From positions 1-18,423 of the forward strand of contig CAMZKK010000230.1 of assembly GCA_947311175.1 (NCBI GenBank): a stretch of 18,423 bases of DNA. The letters run 5' to 3'. Both the position numbers and the translations under genes were made by a program. The stretch's first letter is position 1, and every line of letters starts with the position of its first letter. The notes beneath the pieces are model-generated. The model was not told where the DNA came from. It made no database searches and saw only the letters and a program-made list of their open reading frames with translations. This DNA is from an uncultured Planctomycetota bacterium. GTDB taxonomy: Bacteria > Planctomycetota > SZUA-567 > JAFGNG01. Positions 7,328 to 15,882 of the stretch are shown one piece after another.

Positions 7328-8161
7328 ATGAAACGATTTTACATTGTATTGACAGTAGCTTTGATAAGTAGCTTGTGGCAAAATTTAAATGCAGAGGATA
7401 TCAATAAAAAATTAACTGTGGAAGAAATAATAAAGCAAGCAAATAAGGTTGCCTATTATCAAGGTAAAGATGGTAAAGCGAAGATAGAGATGGAAATCTA
7501 TAACAAAAACGGCAAAAAGAGAATAAGAAAATTTACCGTTTTAAGAAGGGACGCACTACCGAAGGATGGCAAGGTAAAGGCAGATGATTATTGTGCGGAA
7601 CAAAAATTTTATATATCTTTCACCCGTCCTGCCGATTGGAATAGAACGGTATTTATGGTTCATAAATTTATTAATAAAGATGATGATCGTTGGTTGTATT
7701 TACCGGGGTTAGACTTGGTCAAACGCATTTCTGCTACTGATAAACGAACCAGTTTTGTTGGTTCACATTTCTTTTATGAAGACATTTCAGGAAGAAACCT
7801 AAATGAAGACATTCACGAATTGATTAAAGAAAGCAAAACCTCTTATACAATAAAAAATACACCAAAGAAAGCAGACACTGTTGAGTTTTCTTACTATCTT
7901 ATTTATGTTCAAAAGGGAACCTTTCTCCCGTATGCCTCAGAATATTTTGACAAAAATGGTGAAAAATATCGAGAAGGAAGAGCTCTTAAAACCAAGGTTA
8001 TTGATGGCTATTTAACCGTAATAGAGGCAGAAATGAACGACTCTAAGATTGGAGGAAAAACAATACTAAAATATTCAAAAGTAAAATATAATATCAATCT
8101 CCCGGAAAATATTTTCACCGAAAGATTTTTAAGAAATCCACCACGAAAATTTTTAAGATAA
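7328..8161 (+). CDS. LolA-like outer-membrane lipoprotein-sorting protein
   Basis: This is a periplasmic partner of the MMPL transporter, 277 aa. Residues 1-22 are a signal peptide ending LNA-ED. The mature part carries the hallmarks of the LolA-like family that accompanies RND transporters: EEIIKQANKVAYYQG at the start, the tract 'FTRPADWNRTVFMVHKFINKDDDRWLYLPGLD', then VKRISATDKRTSFVGS and FFYEDISGRN. This fold has a hydrophobic groove for acyl chains, so it probably receives or hands on a lipid substrate; which lipid is unknown. It lies 13 nt after the transporter stop with AGGAG before its ATG, so the two are almost surely co-transcribed. It ends one base before the stop of the convergent DUF4236 gene, with no terminator visible between them. 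Confidence 0.88.
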   Translation: MKRFYIVLTVALISSLWQNLNAEDINKKLTVEEIIKQANKVAYYQGKDGKAKIEMEIYNKNGKKRIRKFTVLRRDALPKDGKVKADDYCAEQKFYISFTRPADWNRTVFMVHKFINKDDDRWLYLPGLDLVKRISATDKRTSFVGSHFFYEDISGRNLNEDIHELIKESKTSYTIKNTPKKADTVEFSYYLIYVQKGTFLPYASEYFDKNGEKYREGRALKTKVIDGYLTVIEAEMNDSKIGGKTILKYSKVKYNINLPENIFTERFLRNPPRKFLR

Positions 8162-8162
8162 C

Positions 8163-9203
8163 CTAAATTCCTAATCGTTTTGCCACATCATTGAAGGTGG
8201 GAGATTCGGCATAGAGTTTTTCAAATTCGGCACGAGCACGAGATTTTTTGCCTAAATCTTCATAAACTAATGCACGCTCATAACGCAAGGCATGGAGAAG
8301 TTTTGCCGGGCGATTTTTCTTTCTTCGCAGAGCAGTTGTTAATGTGTCACGAGCTGCGGTAGGCAAATTGAGACCCCTGAATGCTTTGGCTTTATAAAGC
8401 AATAACGCTGCATGGATGGGAGATTCGTTTTCTACATTTTCTCCTAATTTTATAATGCCGTGAAAGACATCTTTGGTAAGCGGTTTAGAATCCAACAATA
8501 ATTCCGCAAGAGATAATTTGACCACTACATCATCCGGCTCAAGTTGACGCAGTCTTTTTAGGCAAGCGGTTACTTCATTCCACTGCTCCTGAGATTGATA
8601 GATTTCCACCAAACCTAACAATACTCCTCTCAAGTCAGGATTTATGTATGCCGATACCTCCTCTGTAATGGGTAGGCTCATTGTAGCGGATATGCCGTAT
8701 TTAGAAAAGTATTGTCCTAATTGCTTGTGTTTTTTGGCAGCCATAGTTAGGTATAATGTGGCATTTTCAAACTGCTTTTTTTTGATTGCGATAAAGCCTG
8801 CCAAATAGGCACCGTCGGCTAAATGAATTGCATTTTTTAAATATTCAAGTGCCTTGTTTTCGCTACCATGAATCAATTCTCGGCAACCATTTATTAAGGC
8901 TTTCTCGTCATCCGGGGTTATTAGTTTTTTGAAAAATCCCATGGTCAAACGATTCTCTTCGCAAACCGAGAATCCTTCTGCGTTGGTTGGAGGGGTATTT
9001 TTTTTATGGTTAGAACCTTTGTTTGAAAAGGTTGAGGTGTAAAATAGTCCTGTTCCCGGAATACCTGTTGTTACTCGTTTGCCACGAGGACCAACGGTGA
9101 GTTTTGCTCCTCGTGGTCCAAAAGAAAGAGAGCCACCAGATTTACTTAAATTTAAGGTTATGCCCGGTGCAATTTTAATTCTTCTCCAAAATCGAAAACT
9201 CAT
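8163..9203 (-). CDS. DUF4236 domain fused to TPR-like repeats
   Basis: This 346-aa protein starts at an ATG with GGAGG 5 nt before it. Residues 1-55 are a DUF4236 domain, very Gly-rich and basic: MSFRFWRRIKIAPGITLNLS, the stretch GGSLSFGPRGAKLTVGPRG, and GIPGTGLFYT. Its biochemical role is not established to my knowledge. After a polar linker (56-95), residues from about 96 to the end are helical with TPR-like spacing (ALEYLKNAIHLADGAYLAGFIA, LAELLLDSKPL, 'ALVYEDLGKKSRARAEFEKLYAESP'), suggesting a protein-binding scaffold. There is no signal peptide or membrane segment, so it is probably cytoplasmic. Many DUF4236 proteins are short, so this long C-terminal extension is notable. It faces the lipid kinase gene across a 135-nt divergent gap that holds a small dyad TACCT/AGGTA. 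Confidence 0.8.
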   Translation of the reverse strand: MSFRFWRRIKIAPGITLNLSKSGGSLSFGPRGAKLTVGPRGKRVTTGIPGTGLFYTSTFSNKGSNHKKNTPPTNAEGFSVCEENRLTMGFFKKLITPDDEKALINGCRELIHGSENKALEYLKNAIHLADGAYLAGFIAIKKKQFENATLYLTMAAKKHKQLGQYFSKYGISATMSLPITEEVSAYINPDLRGVLLGLVEIYQSQEQWNEVTACLKRLRQLEPDDVVVKLSLAELLLDSKPLTKDVFHGIIKLGENVENESPIHAALLLYKAKAFRGLNLPTAARDTLTTALRRKKNRPAKLLHALRYERALVYEDLGKKSRARAEFEKLYAESPTFNDVAKRLGI

Positions 9204-9338
9204 ATTACCTCCGTAATCCTAAATTTAACAGTTTGTACCTACAGAAGGTATGTTGTAAAATTTAATTAGAAATTGAGAACAAATATCATAGAATAGATGG
9301 TAAAGATTGTAAACAAATTTATTGGTTGAGGAATGGTT

Positions 9339-10268
9339 GTGAAGAAGATTCTTTTTATTATTAATCCTAAATCTGGTGGTCGATTTGGTGTTAAATTATC
9401 AAAGGTTATTCACAATTCTCTTGTTGGAGTGCTAACTCTCGATGATTATGATATTGAAACCGTCGGTTCGGAGCTTAATGAAAGAATTGCCGGTTTGATT
9501 GTCAAATATGAAAAATTAGTAATCGCCGGGGGAGATGGAACGGTTTGGCATACAATAGCAAGAATAGCAACGTTAGATAATCTTCCGCAAATTGCAATTA
9601 TTCCACTTGGCACCGGTAATGATTTGGCACGAAGTTTAGGGTATGATAAATTTATAAAACACAATGGCGTTTCAGCTTTTATTCAAAAAGTTCTTACCGG
9701 TTATTCTCAACAAGTAGATGTTTTCTGCATTAACGATTCAATTTATTTTACCAATTATCTCAGTATTGGGATTGATGCAAAAATTGCAAATGAATTTAAT
9801 GCCTTGCGTAAATCCAGATGGGGGTTCCTCTTTTTCTCAAAGGCTTGCAACTATTTGGCATATTTCATTCTTGGAATAAAAAATTTAATATTTATAAATC
9901 CTTCTAACTTTGAAATAAGCGGAGATGATGTTAATATCTTAATAAATAAAAAATTACCGGCATTCATCATTAGCAACATTCCAAGTTATGCAGGAGGATG
10001 TTCACTTTCAGATAAGATTGAGATTGATGACTGTCATTTTGTTGTTAGCTTGATAGAAAATCGGCGAGATTTTATCAAATTATTTACCACGGTTTTTTCA
10101 AAGACACCTCTAAATTCCATCTCAAAACTTAAACAATGGAAGATAAATAATTTACAAATATCAATCAACAGCTCCGCATTTGTGCAAGTCGACGGAGAAG
10201 ACATCGCTGATAAAATAACAAACAAATTGACAATAAAACATTTTAGAAAGTTGACGTTTGTTAATTAG
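9339..10268 (+). CDS. Diacylglycerol/sphingosine kinase-family lipid kinase
   Basis: A soluble ATP-dependent lipid kinase of the DAGK catalytic family, about 309 aa. An in-frame ATG at 9333 touches GAGGA (9328-9332) with no spacer. GTG 9339 has 6 nt spacing and gives the usual family start M-KKILFIINPKSGG, so it is preferred. Numbered from ATG 9333, visible motifs are INPKSGG (10-16), the nucleotide-binding GGDGT (66-70), PLGTGNDLARS (91-101), and near the C-terminus FVQVDGEDI, whose Asp-Gly-Glu is conserved. Bacterial relatives phosphorylate diacylglycerol to recycle it into phospholipids or act on other membrane lipids; the substrate cannot be told from sequence. It stands alone, with 219 nt separating it from the EPS operon. 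Confidence 0.88.
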   Translation: MKKILFIINPKSGGRFGVKLSKVIHNSLVGVLTLDDYDIETVGSELNERIAGLIVKYEKLVIAGGDGTVWHTIARIATLDNLPQIAIIPLGTGNDLARSLGYDKFIKHNGVSAFIQKVLTGYSQQVDVFCINDSIYFTNYLSIGIDAKIANEFNALRKSRWGFLFFSKACNYLAYFILGIKNLIFINPSNFEISGDDVNILINKKLPAFIISNIPSYAGGCSLSDKIEIDDCHFVVSLIENRRDFIKLFTTVFSKTPLNSISKLKQWKINNLQISINSSAFVQVDGEDIADKITNKLTIKHFRKLTFVN

Positions 10269-10487
10269 TTTTCTCAACACTTGCCACAGAGGTATTAACT
10301 TGAATTTCGTATCAATTGCAAAATTTAGTTTAAATTAGCCAAACTGTTCAAACATATTTAATAGGAACAATCCCTATCTCCTTTATAAATCATAATTTAA
10401 CTGTATTATTATTCAGTTTTTACCGAAAAGTGACGATAAAAGTTGAAAGGCATAATTGTCTTGTTTTATTGTTAATGGAGAAAACAA

Positions 10488-11051
10488 ATGCAGATAAGTG
10501 CATATACAACTGGTGAAGCAGCCAGATTGTGTGGGCTTAGTTTATCTACCTTGAAACGATGGATAAGCCGTGGTTCTATAGGTACCTATAAAACTCCGGG
10601 GGGAAATATTAGAATCCCTCATGAGGAGTTGCTGGAGTTCATGAAGGAATATGATATTCCTTTTTCAATAGATTTTATTGGGACAAAACTCTTGCTATAC
10701 ACAAAAAATGTAAATCGAAATCTTGTCAATGGCATCTATGAAATTTATCCTGATTTGCAAATAAATATTGTGGATAACGAAATAGAGTTGGGTTTTTTTA
10801 TGGCACAAAATAGACCACAAGCAATTATTTTTGATGAAAAAACCAAAGATTTTAATGAAAAATGCAAAAACATCAAAAGGACAATAAAACCTGCAAACAT
10901 AAAAATTGGGGTTATTGATGGGAATTGTAGCTCTCAGGGCAAGGTTTATGAAGTTTTGAATAATATTAATGATGAAGATGGTTTAAAACAGTTTTTGTGC
11001 AAGTTGTTAGAGCCATCAATTAAAAACAATTACCGCAAAAAAATAGCTTAA
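10488..11051 (+). CDS. HTH (excisionase/MerR-like) regulator with degenerate receiver-like domain
   Basis: This is the first gene of the EPS operon, 187 aa, with TGGAG before its ATG. Residues 5-55 are a winged-helix domain of the excisionase/MerR type: YTTGEAARLCGLSLSTLKRW, then ISRGSIGTYKTPGGNIRIP. Residues 64-165 have the strand-helix rhythm of a response-regulator receiver: KLLLYTKN, INIVDN, AIIFDEK and IKIGVID. The Asp of AIIFD falls where the phospho-acceptor usually is. The acidic pair normally at the end of strand 1 is replaced by YTKN, so metal-dependent phosphorylation is doubtful. It probably regulates this operon or a related EPS locus, through protein contacts or another signal (inference). 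It lies 20 nt before the ATPase gene. Confidence 0.75.
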   Translation: MQISAYTTGEAARLCGLSLSTLKRWISRGSIGTYKTPGGNIRIPHEELLEFMKEYDIPFSIDFIGTKLLLYTKNVNRNLVNGIYEIYPDLQINIVDNEIELGFFMAQNRPQAIIFDEKTKDFNEKCKNIKRTIKPANIKIGVIDGNCSSQGKVYEVLNNINDEDGLKQFLCKLLEPSIKNNYRKKIA

Positions 11052-11071
11052 TACCAAAAAGGAGATTAATT

Positions 11072-11932
11072 ATGGATTATCTATCATATTGGAGTTTACA
11101 GGAACGACCTTTTGAAAATAATAAAAATGTTAGCTTTTTCTATCCGGGGCATGATCACATTGAAGCACTTGAAAGATTGCTTTATATTGTAAAGGATGGG
11201 AATATGCACTTTGGACTTTTGACCGGAGAGGTTGGTGCCGGTAAGAGTATGATTTTAAATCAATTTATGCAAAAACTTCAAAATAACGATCAATACCTGC
11301 CTATGTTTCTTGCAAACGGAAATATGGATTGTAAGGATATTATGTGTGAGATAATTTATCGATTGAACCGCAAAGGTGCGATGAGCCGGAGCCGTCGAGA
11401 AATCCTTTGTAAAATGACAAAGTATGAAGTTGCCTCAAAGTTTAATGATTTGTTAGAAACCAAGGTTACTAAGCCGGGTAAGTTGATGGTGATTATTATT
11501 GATGAGGCACAACAGCTTTCAGAAGAAACTCTCATTGAATTAAAAAATCTCACCAATCTAGGTTCTTATGATAAAAATTCAATAACCATAATTCTTGCAG
11601 GACAGCCTGAGTTGGCGGATCACGTCTGCTCTATGCCGGCGATTGACCAGCGAGTAGGATTGAGATATCATCTGCCGTATCTTAATGAAGAATCAGTTTC
11701 AGAGTATCTTGATTACCGTTTGCGGGCAGCAGGCAATAATAATGCTGAAGTTTTTCCAAGTGATGCAAAAGAAGTGATTTATGATTATACTGGTGGCACT
11801 CCACGGGAGATTAATAGAATATGTAAACTCGCCCTTGATAGGAGTTATTCGCTAGGTCAAAAAACAGTAAGTTCAAATGTTGTTAGAAGTATTGCTTCTG
11901 ATATCTTTAGTCAAAACGCAATGGTTGGTTAA
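11072..11932 (+). CDS. ExeA/XrtA-associated-type AAA ATPase
   Basis: A 286-aa P-loop ATPase of the ExeA/GspA group, closest in layout and context to the ATPases found in PEP-CTERM/exosortase EPS loci. It opens with the family signature YWSLQERPFENN and 'FFYPGHDHIEALERLLY'. The Walker A motif is GEVGAGKS (52-59) and Walker B IIIDEAQ (141-147). A sensor-like strand ITIILAGQPEL (171-181) follows, then the C-terminal GTPREINRICKLALD. All ATPase residues are intact. There is no peptidoglycan-binding C-terminal domain as in full ExeA and no membrane segment. AAGGAG precedes the ATG. Between the regulator and the Wzc-like kinase, it may energise or control assembly of the export apparatus; its exact role is not known. 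Confidence 0.85.
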   Translation: MDYLSYWSLQERPFENNKNVSFFYPGHDHIEALERLLYIVKDGNMHFGLLTGEVGAGKSMILNQFMQKLQNNDQYLPMFLANGNMDCKDIMCEIIYRLNRKGAMSRSRREILCKMTKYEVASKFNDLLETKVTKPGKLMVIIIDEAQQLSEETLIELKNLTNLGSYDKNSITIILAGQPELADHVCSMPAIDQRVGLRYHLPYLNEESVSEYLDYRLRAAGNNNAEVFPSDAKEVIYDYTGGTPREINRICKLALDRSYSLGQKTVSSNVVRSIASDIFSQNAMVG

Positions 11933-11953
11933 TTTTAATTATGTCTGGGAATA

Positions 11954-14479
11954 ATGATGGCTGACGATACTACTGAATTCAGTCTCCACGAAATGGAAAA
12001 TATAAAACGGAAGATGTCTCATATAGAAACATCTCGTGAGAACTCTATTACCCAGAATCATCAAAACACTCCATTTACAGAAAATATAATGGTTCATGAT
12101 GATATGTATCAACAGCATCAAGCTCCAGGGCAACAACCTCATCTTTCTCAACAGGTAGCACAACAACAAACATCACAAATAGAAGAAGGTGAATCTCTGC
12201 ATTTTAGGAGAAGTCTGCGAGTATTGCATCGACATTTATTGATAATATTTTTTATCATCATTGTAACTCCAAGTATTATTTGGGTTATTGATACTCAATT
12301 CAGACCTAAAATGTATATATCAAAAACCATGTTAGAACAACTTGACGAAGCACAATCAAGAGATATTGTCATCGGAGCAATGCGTTTATCGGCAAGACGA
12401 ACAGATGTGGGTTACTTCAATAAAATTATTCAAAATGAAGAATTTGATCAGCAGGTTCGTCTTCTTCTCAATACAGAGATACAACGTCTAAAAAATGCAA
12501 TTAAAAAATCTAAAGATGTTAAATCTCGTTATCGTAAAACCATCATGATTCATAAACTTGAAAAGATGGTGGGAGATATTACAAAAAAAATTCCTAATGA
12601 ATATTACAAATATCGCGGTTCAATTTCAGGAAGTTATATTGATGAAGAAACTATCAGTTTGTCTGTAAAAGGCGCATCGCCGGATATCCTTAAGCTGGTT
12701 GCGGATAGTGTGGTAATCGCTGCAAATAAAATTGCAAGGACTGAGAGGATATCACAGATTGCTGATTTTCGAGATCAGCTCATTGCTGCACGAGAACAAC
12801 ACAATCGACAATTAGCAGATGTTCGTAAAAAAATTGATGAGATTACCTCTCAAATCACTGAAAAAGATGTTGATTTAGGAACTAAATTTAGCATTGTAAA
12901 TCAACTGCAAATGGAGGAACATAAAAATCAAGTAGCTCTTTCTGAACTTGAATTAAAGATGAAGCATTTGAAACAGCAAATAAATTGGGATAAAATAAAA
13001 ACTAAATTTTTTATAACCAATGAACAAGATATACGATTTATTATGGTTAAAGGTAATCCTCTTCGAGAAAGCTGGCGGTCATTGCTGAGAACCAAAGAAG
13101 AAATGCCAACTAAGTACACCTCAGAACATCCAAAATATCAACAGGTAGAACGAGATATTGCCGCAGTAATAAAACAGCTTAAAACTAGAGGAAATGTGAC
13201 TTCGAGTGGTCAAGTTCCTCCCTTACCATCGCTACAAGAGGAAGAATTGTTTGCGAAAATCTCAGAGCTTGATTTTAAAATTCCTCTTGCCAAACTTAGA
13301 CTTGAAGCAGCAACAAAGAAACTGAATGGCGAAAAGAAAAAAGAAAAAATGGATACCCTTAGTAACATCTCTGATCCCAAAGAAAAACAAAAAATGAGAA
13401 TGCTCAAGGATAAAAGAAACGGACTTATTCAGGAAAGAGAAAGTCATCAAGCAGCAAGCCTTGAAAAATATCGTAGGCTTGGCGAAATTGATATGTTGTT
13501 AAATCAAGTAAGCAAAGAAAGAAAATTTAGACAACCAAAACTAGCATCGCCGGCACAATTAATTTCGCCAAGAGTTTCTCTTGATGTTGCTCTTGGGCTT
13601 ATGTTAGGGATTGTCTTGGGTTGTTCTGTCGCATTTTTGATAGAAAGTGTGGACAACAAATTCCATACTCCATTTGATGTTTATTATCATCTTAAACTCA
13701 ATTATCTTGGGGTGATTCCTAAGTGGAATGAAAAGGAACGAACAACCATTTCTCCTGAAAATCCTGATAGCCATATTTCAGAAATATATGCTCATTTGAG
13801 AAATAATATTCGTTATGGAAGAGGTGGGTCTCCCGAGAAATGTCTTCTAGTTGCTAGTGCAACTCAAAGTGAGGGCAAGAGTACAATCTGTGCAAACATC
13901 GCAACAAGTTATGCTCTTGAAGGAAATAATGTTGTTCTTATTGACGCAGATTTACGCAGACCTCGTGGACACAAGCTCATAGAAATCTTTCATCGGGAAC
14001 GACCTATTAAATATGGTTTGGCAGATTACTTGACAGGCGGAGTTGATTTCGATGAAATTATATACAATACTGCGGTGCCTGGGTTATCTTTAATTCCGGC
14101 AGGTAGTAGAGTAAGAAATCCTGCTAAGCTTATGGGGTCAGCAGAGATGCAAGCGTTGATAGATAGAGCAGAAGAATCTTTTGATATCGTAATTATAGAT
14201 TGCCCGGCAGTCCTTCCTGTAGTGGATGCAACAACTCTTTCTGGTAGAGTGCGAGGAGTATTGATGGTTATCGCGGCAGAAGAGGTCGAGATTGCTGCGG
14301 TTAAGATGGCTCTTTATCGTCTGCAACATGTCGGTAGTCCGATTGTGGGTGCAGTACTTAACAAAGTATGTGAAAAATCAACAAGTTATTATTATTATGG
14401 CTATCGCTATCGGAGTGGTTATTATTACAGCCCATACAGCGAACCATATGTCGATGGTGGTGAAGAATCTGAAGCGTAG
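11954..14479 (+). CDS. Wzc-type tyrosine autokinase with chain-length (Wzz) domain
   Basis: An inner-membrane EPS co-polymerase fused to its BY-kinase, 841 aa. Residues 1-80 are a polar Gln/His-rich cytoplasmic extension. TM1 is at about 93-113. A long periplasmic helical region (about 114-540) contains coiled-coil stretches such as IAAREQHNRQLADVRKK. TM2 is at about 543-562. The kinase has Walker A SATQSEGKST (about 633-642), Walker A' VVLIDADLRRP (about 660-670) and Walker B FDIVIIDCPA (about 742-751). The tail packs 11 Tyr into about 25 residues (SYYYYGYRYRSGYYYSPY and after), the autophosphorylation cluster. Kinase and polymer-length control are therefore on one chain. Tandem ATGs at 11954 and 11957 follow GGGA; the second is better spaced. 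The exporter gene follows after 22 nt. Confidence 0.93.
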   Translation: MMADDTTEFSLHEMENIKRKMSHIETSRENSITQNHQNTPFTENIMVHDDMYQQHQAPGQQPHLSQQVAQQQTSQIEEGESLHFRRSLRVLHRHLLIIFFIIIVTPSIIWVIDTQFRPKMYISKTMLEQLDEAQSRDIVIGAMRLSARRTDVGYFNKIIQNEEFDQQVRLLLNTEIQRLKNAIKKSKDVKSRYRKTIMIHKLEKMVGDITKKIPNEYYKYRGSISGSYIDEETISLSVKGASPDILKLVADSVVIAANKIARTERISQIADFRDQLIAAREQHNRQLADVRKKIDEITSQITEKDVDLGTKFSIVNQLQMEEHKNQVALSELELKMKHLKQQINWDKIKTKFFITNEQDIRFIMVKGNPLRESWRSLLRTKEEMPTKYTSEHPKYQQVERDIAAVIKQLKTRGNVTSSGQVPPLPSLQEEELFAKISELDFKIPLAKLRLEAATKKLNGEKKKEKMDTLSNISDPKEKQKMRMLKDKRNGLIQERESHQAASLEKYRRLGEIDMLLNQVSKERKFRQPKLASPAQLISPRVSLDVALGLMLGIVLGCSVAFLIESVDNKFHTPFDVYYHLKLNYLGVIPKWNEKERTTISPENPDSHISEIYAHLRNNIRYGRGGSPEKCLLVASATQSEGKSTICANIATSYALEGNNVVLIDADLRRPRGHKLIEIFHRERPIKYGLADYLTGGVDFDEIIYNTAVPGLSLIPAGSRVRNPAKLMGSAEMQALIDRAEESFDIVIIDCPAVLPVVDATTLSGRVRGVLMVIAAEEVEIAAVKMALYRLQHVGSPIVGAVLNKVCEKSTSYYYYGYRYRSGYYYSPYSEPYVDGGEESEA

Positions 14480-14501
14480 ATAAACTTACGCGGAGTGAAA
14501 A

Positions 14502-15770
14502 ATGAAATTATTTAAGGTTGTAGTTTATGTTTTATTAATTGCAGGATTTTTTTCCTTTATTTGCAATGCTTCTGATAACAATAGTAGTATTCGCAAAAAA
14601 GCAATTATTATTATAAAAAGGATTGTTCCTATCCATGTTCAATCTAAACGAGCAATGGCTATTGGCGAGACTGAGACAATCCACTACAATGACGTAGTTA
14701 CCAAGTCCTCAGACAAATTTAACACAATCAGTTTTTCTGAGGGTGCAAACAAGGGAGAAAAAAATCGAATAAATCCCAATTCAGTTAATGAAGAAGATAG
14801 GGTAGTGCATACAAAATCAGCAGAGGATGGTATGACTATAGATAGCCCACTTTATGATCCTAAGCTACCGGAATATAGGATTAGGACTAGTGATGTTTTA
14901 TTGATTTCAATTCCTTACGAGCCTGATAGCGAAAAAACTGTCCCCGTTCGTCCCGATGGTAGAATAACTTATCTTTTTGATATTGAGGTTATGGCTGCAG
15001 GCCTTACTTATAATGAACTAAATCATATCTTAAGAAATAAGCTTGCTAAATATTATAAAAGTCCAAGAGTTAGCGTTATTGGTAAAAGTTTTGCCGGTAA
15101 CTCTGTATTTATTATGGGTCCGGTTATAAAACCGGGTAAATATGTTATTCATAACGACACTCACCTTTTAGATATTCTCAGTCAAAGTGGAGCAATGTCA
15201 TTAATGCCAACGCAGGGTGATTCGATAAGAACTAGAGATATTGTAAATCTTGATGAGGCATATATTGCAAGAGGAAACGAAATCCTTGATGTTAATTTTA
15301 AAAAACTTCTCGTAAATAGAGATATGACTCAAAACATTATGTTGCGACCAAAGGATTTCATTTATATTCCAAGTAGTCTAGCGAGTGAGAAAAAAGTATA
15401 TGTTGCCGGTGCGGTTGATGAGCCAAGAGTTCTTAGATTCACCGGTTCAATCACATTTGTTGAGGCAATTACTGAAGCAGGTGGAATCCTTGACGGATCT
15501 TCGTGGTCGAGAAGAACATATATAATCAGAGGTGGAGTGAAGAAACCGAAAGAGATTATTCGAGTTAATTATCCAGCCATTATTTCCGGAAAGAAAAAAG
15601 ATTTCGAATTACAAAACAAAGATATAATCTATATCCCAAAGAATCCATTATTCTACACCAACGAAGTGTTACGCAGCGTGTTAGCCCCACTAAAATCAAT
15701 TATAGAACTTGATGATATTAATAAAAATAAATTTACCAAAGGCAGAAGGATGTATAAGCAGATTTTCTGA
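14502..15770 (+). CDS. Wza-type polysaccharide export protein with SLBB domains
   Basis: A periplasmic/outer-membrane component of the EPS exporter, 422 aa, with GGAG 6 nt before the ATG. Residues 1-24 are a signal peptide (VVVYVLLIAGFFSFICNA). A Cys is present but the context FIC is not a good lipobox, so lipid anchoring is uncertain. Residues 25-120 form an unusually long polar linker. The Poly_export domain follows (about 124-195: YRIRTSDVLLISIPYEP, VRPDGRITYLFDIEVMAAGL). Two SLBB domains come next (about 200-290 starting VFIMGPVIKPGKY; about 296-380 starting KKVYVAGAVDEPRVL). The last 40 residues may form the amphipathic helix that inserts in the outer membrane. It is the last gene of the operon; two hairpins follow. 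Confidence 0.9.
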   Translation: MKLFKVVVYVLLIAGFFSFICNASDNNSSIRKKAIIIIKRIVPIHVQSKRAMAIGETETIHYNDVVTKSSDKFNTISFSEGANKGEKNRINPNSVNEEDRVVHTKSAEDGMTIDSPLYDPKLPEYRIRTSDVLLISIPYEPDSEKTVPVRPDGRITYLFDIEVMAAGLTYNELNHILRNKLAKYYKSPRVSVIGKSFAGNSVFIMGPVIKPGKYVIHNDTHLLDILSQSGAMSLMPTQGDSIRTRDIVNLDEAYIARGNEILDVNFKKLLVNRDMTQNIMLRPKDFIYIPSSLASEKKVYVAGAVDEPRVLRFTGSITFVEAITEAGGILDGSSWSRRTYIIRGGVKKPKEIIRVNYPAIISGKKKDFELQNKDIIYIPKNPLFYTNEVLRSVLAPLKSIIELDDINKNKFTKGRRMYKQIF

Positions 15771-15781
15771 TAATTATACGA

Positions 15782-15810
15782 TTAAATTCCGTAGTTAAAT
15801 CGGAATTTAG
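15782..15810 (+). terminator. Hairpin after the EPS operon
   Basis: TAAATTCCG (15783-15791) pairs perfectly with CGGAATTTA (15801-15809) across a 9-nt loop, 12 nt after the export-gene stop. The tail is only moderately T-rich (TTCATTGTTTTTT), so it may protect the mRNA end rather than terminate. Confidence 0.4.
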
Positions 15811-15845
15811 GTTCATTGTTTTTTAATATTCAGTAAGCTATATGT

Positions 15846-15878
15846 AAAAACACTCGCAATTTGTTGCGAGTGTTTTTT
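15846..15878. terminator. Bidirectional Rho-independent terminator
   Basis: CACTCGCAA (15851-15859) and TTGCGAGTG (15864-15872) form a perfect 9-bp stem with a 4-nt loop. It is flanked by A5 on the left and T6 on the right, so both strands show stem plus U tract. It ends the EPS operon on plus and the tRNA-Ala transcript on minus, whose 3' end is 5 nt away. Confidence 0.88.
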
Positions 15879-15882
15879 GTTT

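Noticed and set aside
10346..10368. TGTTC...GAACA dyad upstream of the EPS operon as a LexA-like operator
   Set aside because: The half-sites are 5 bp and 13 nt apart, which does not match a LexA box, and no nearby promoter supports it.
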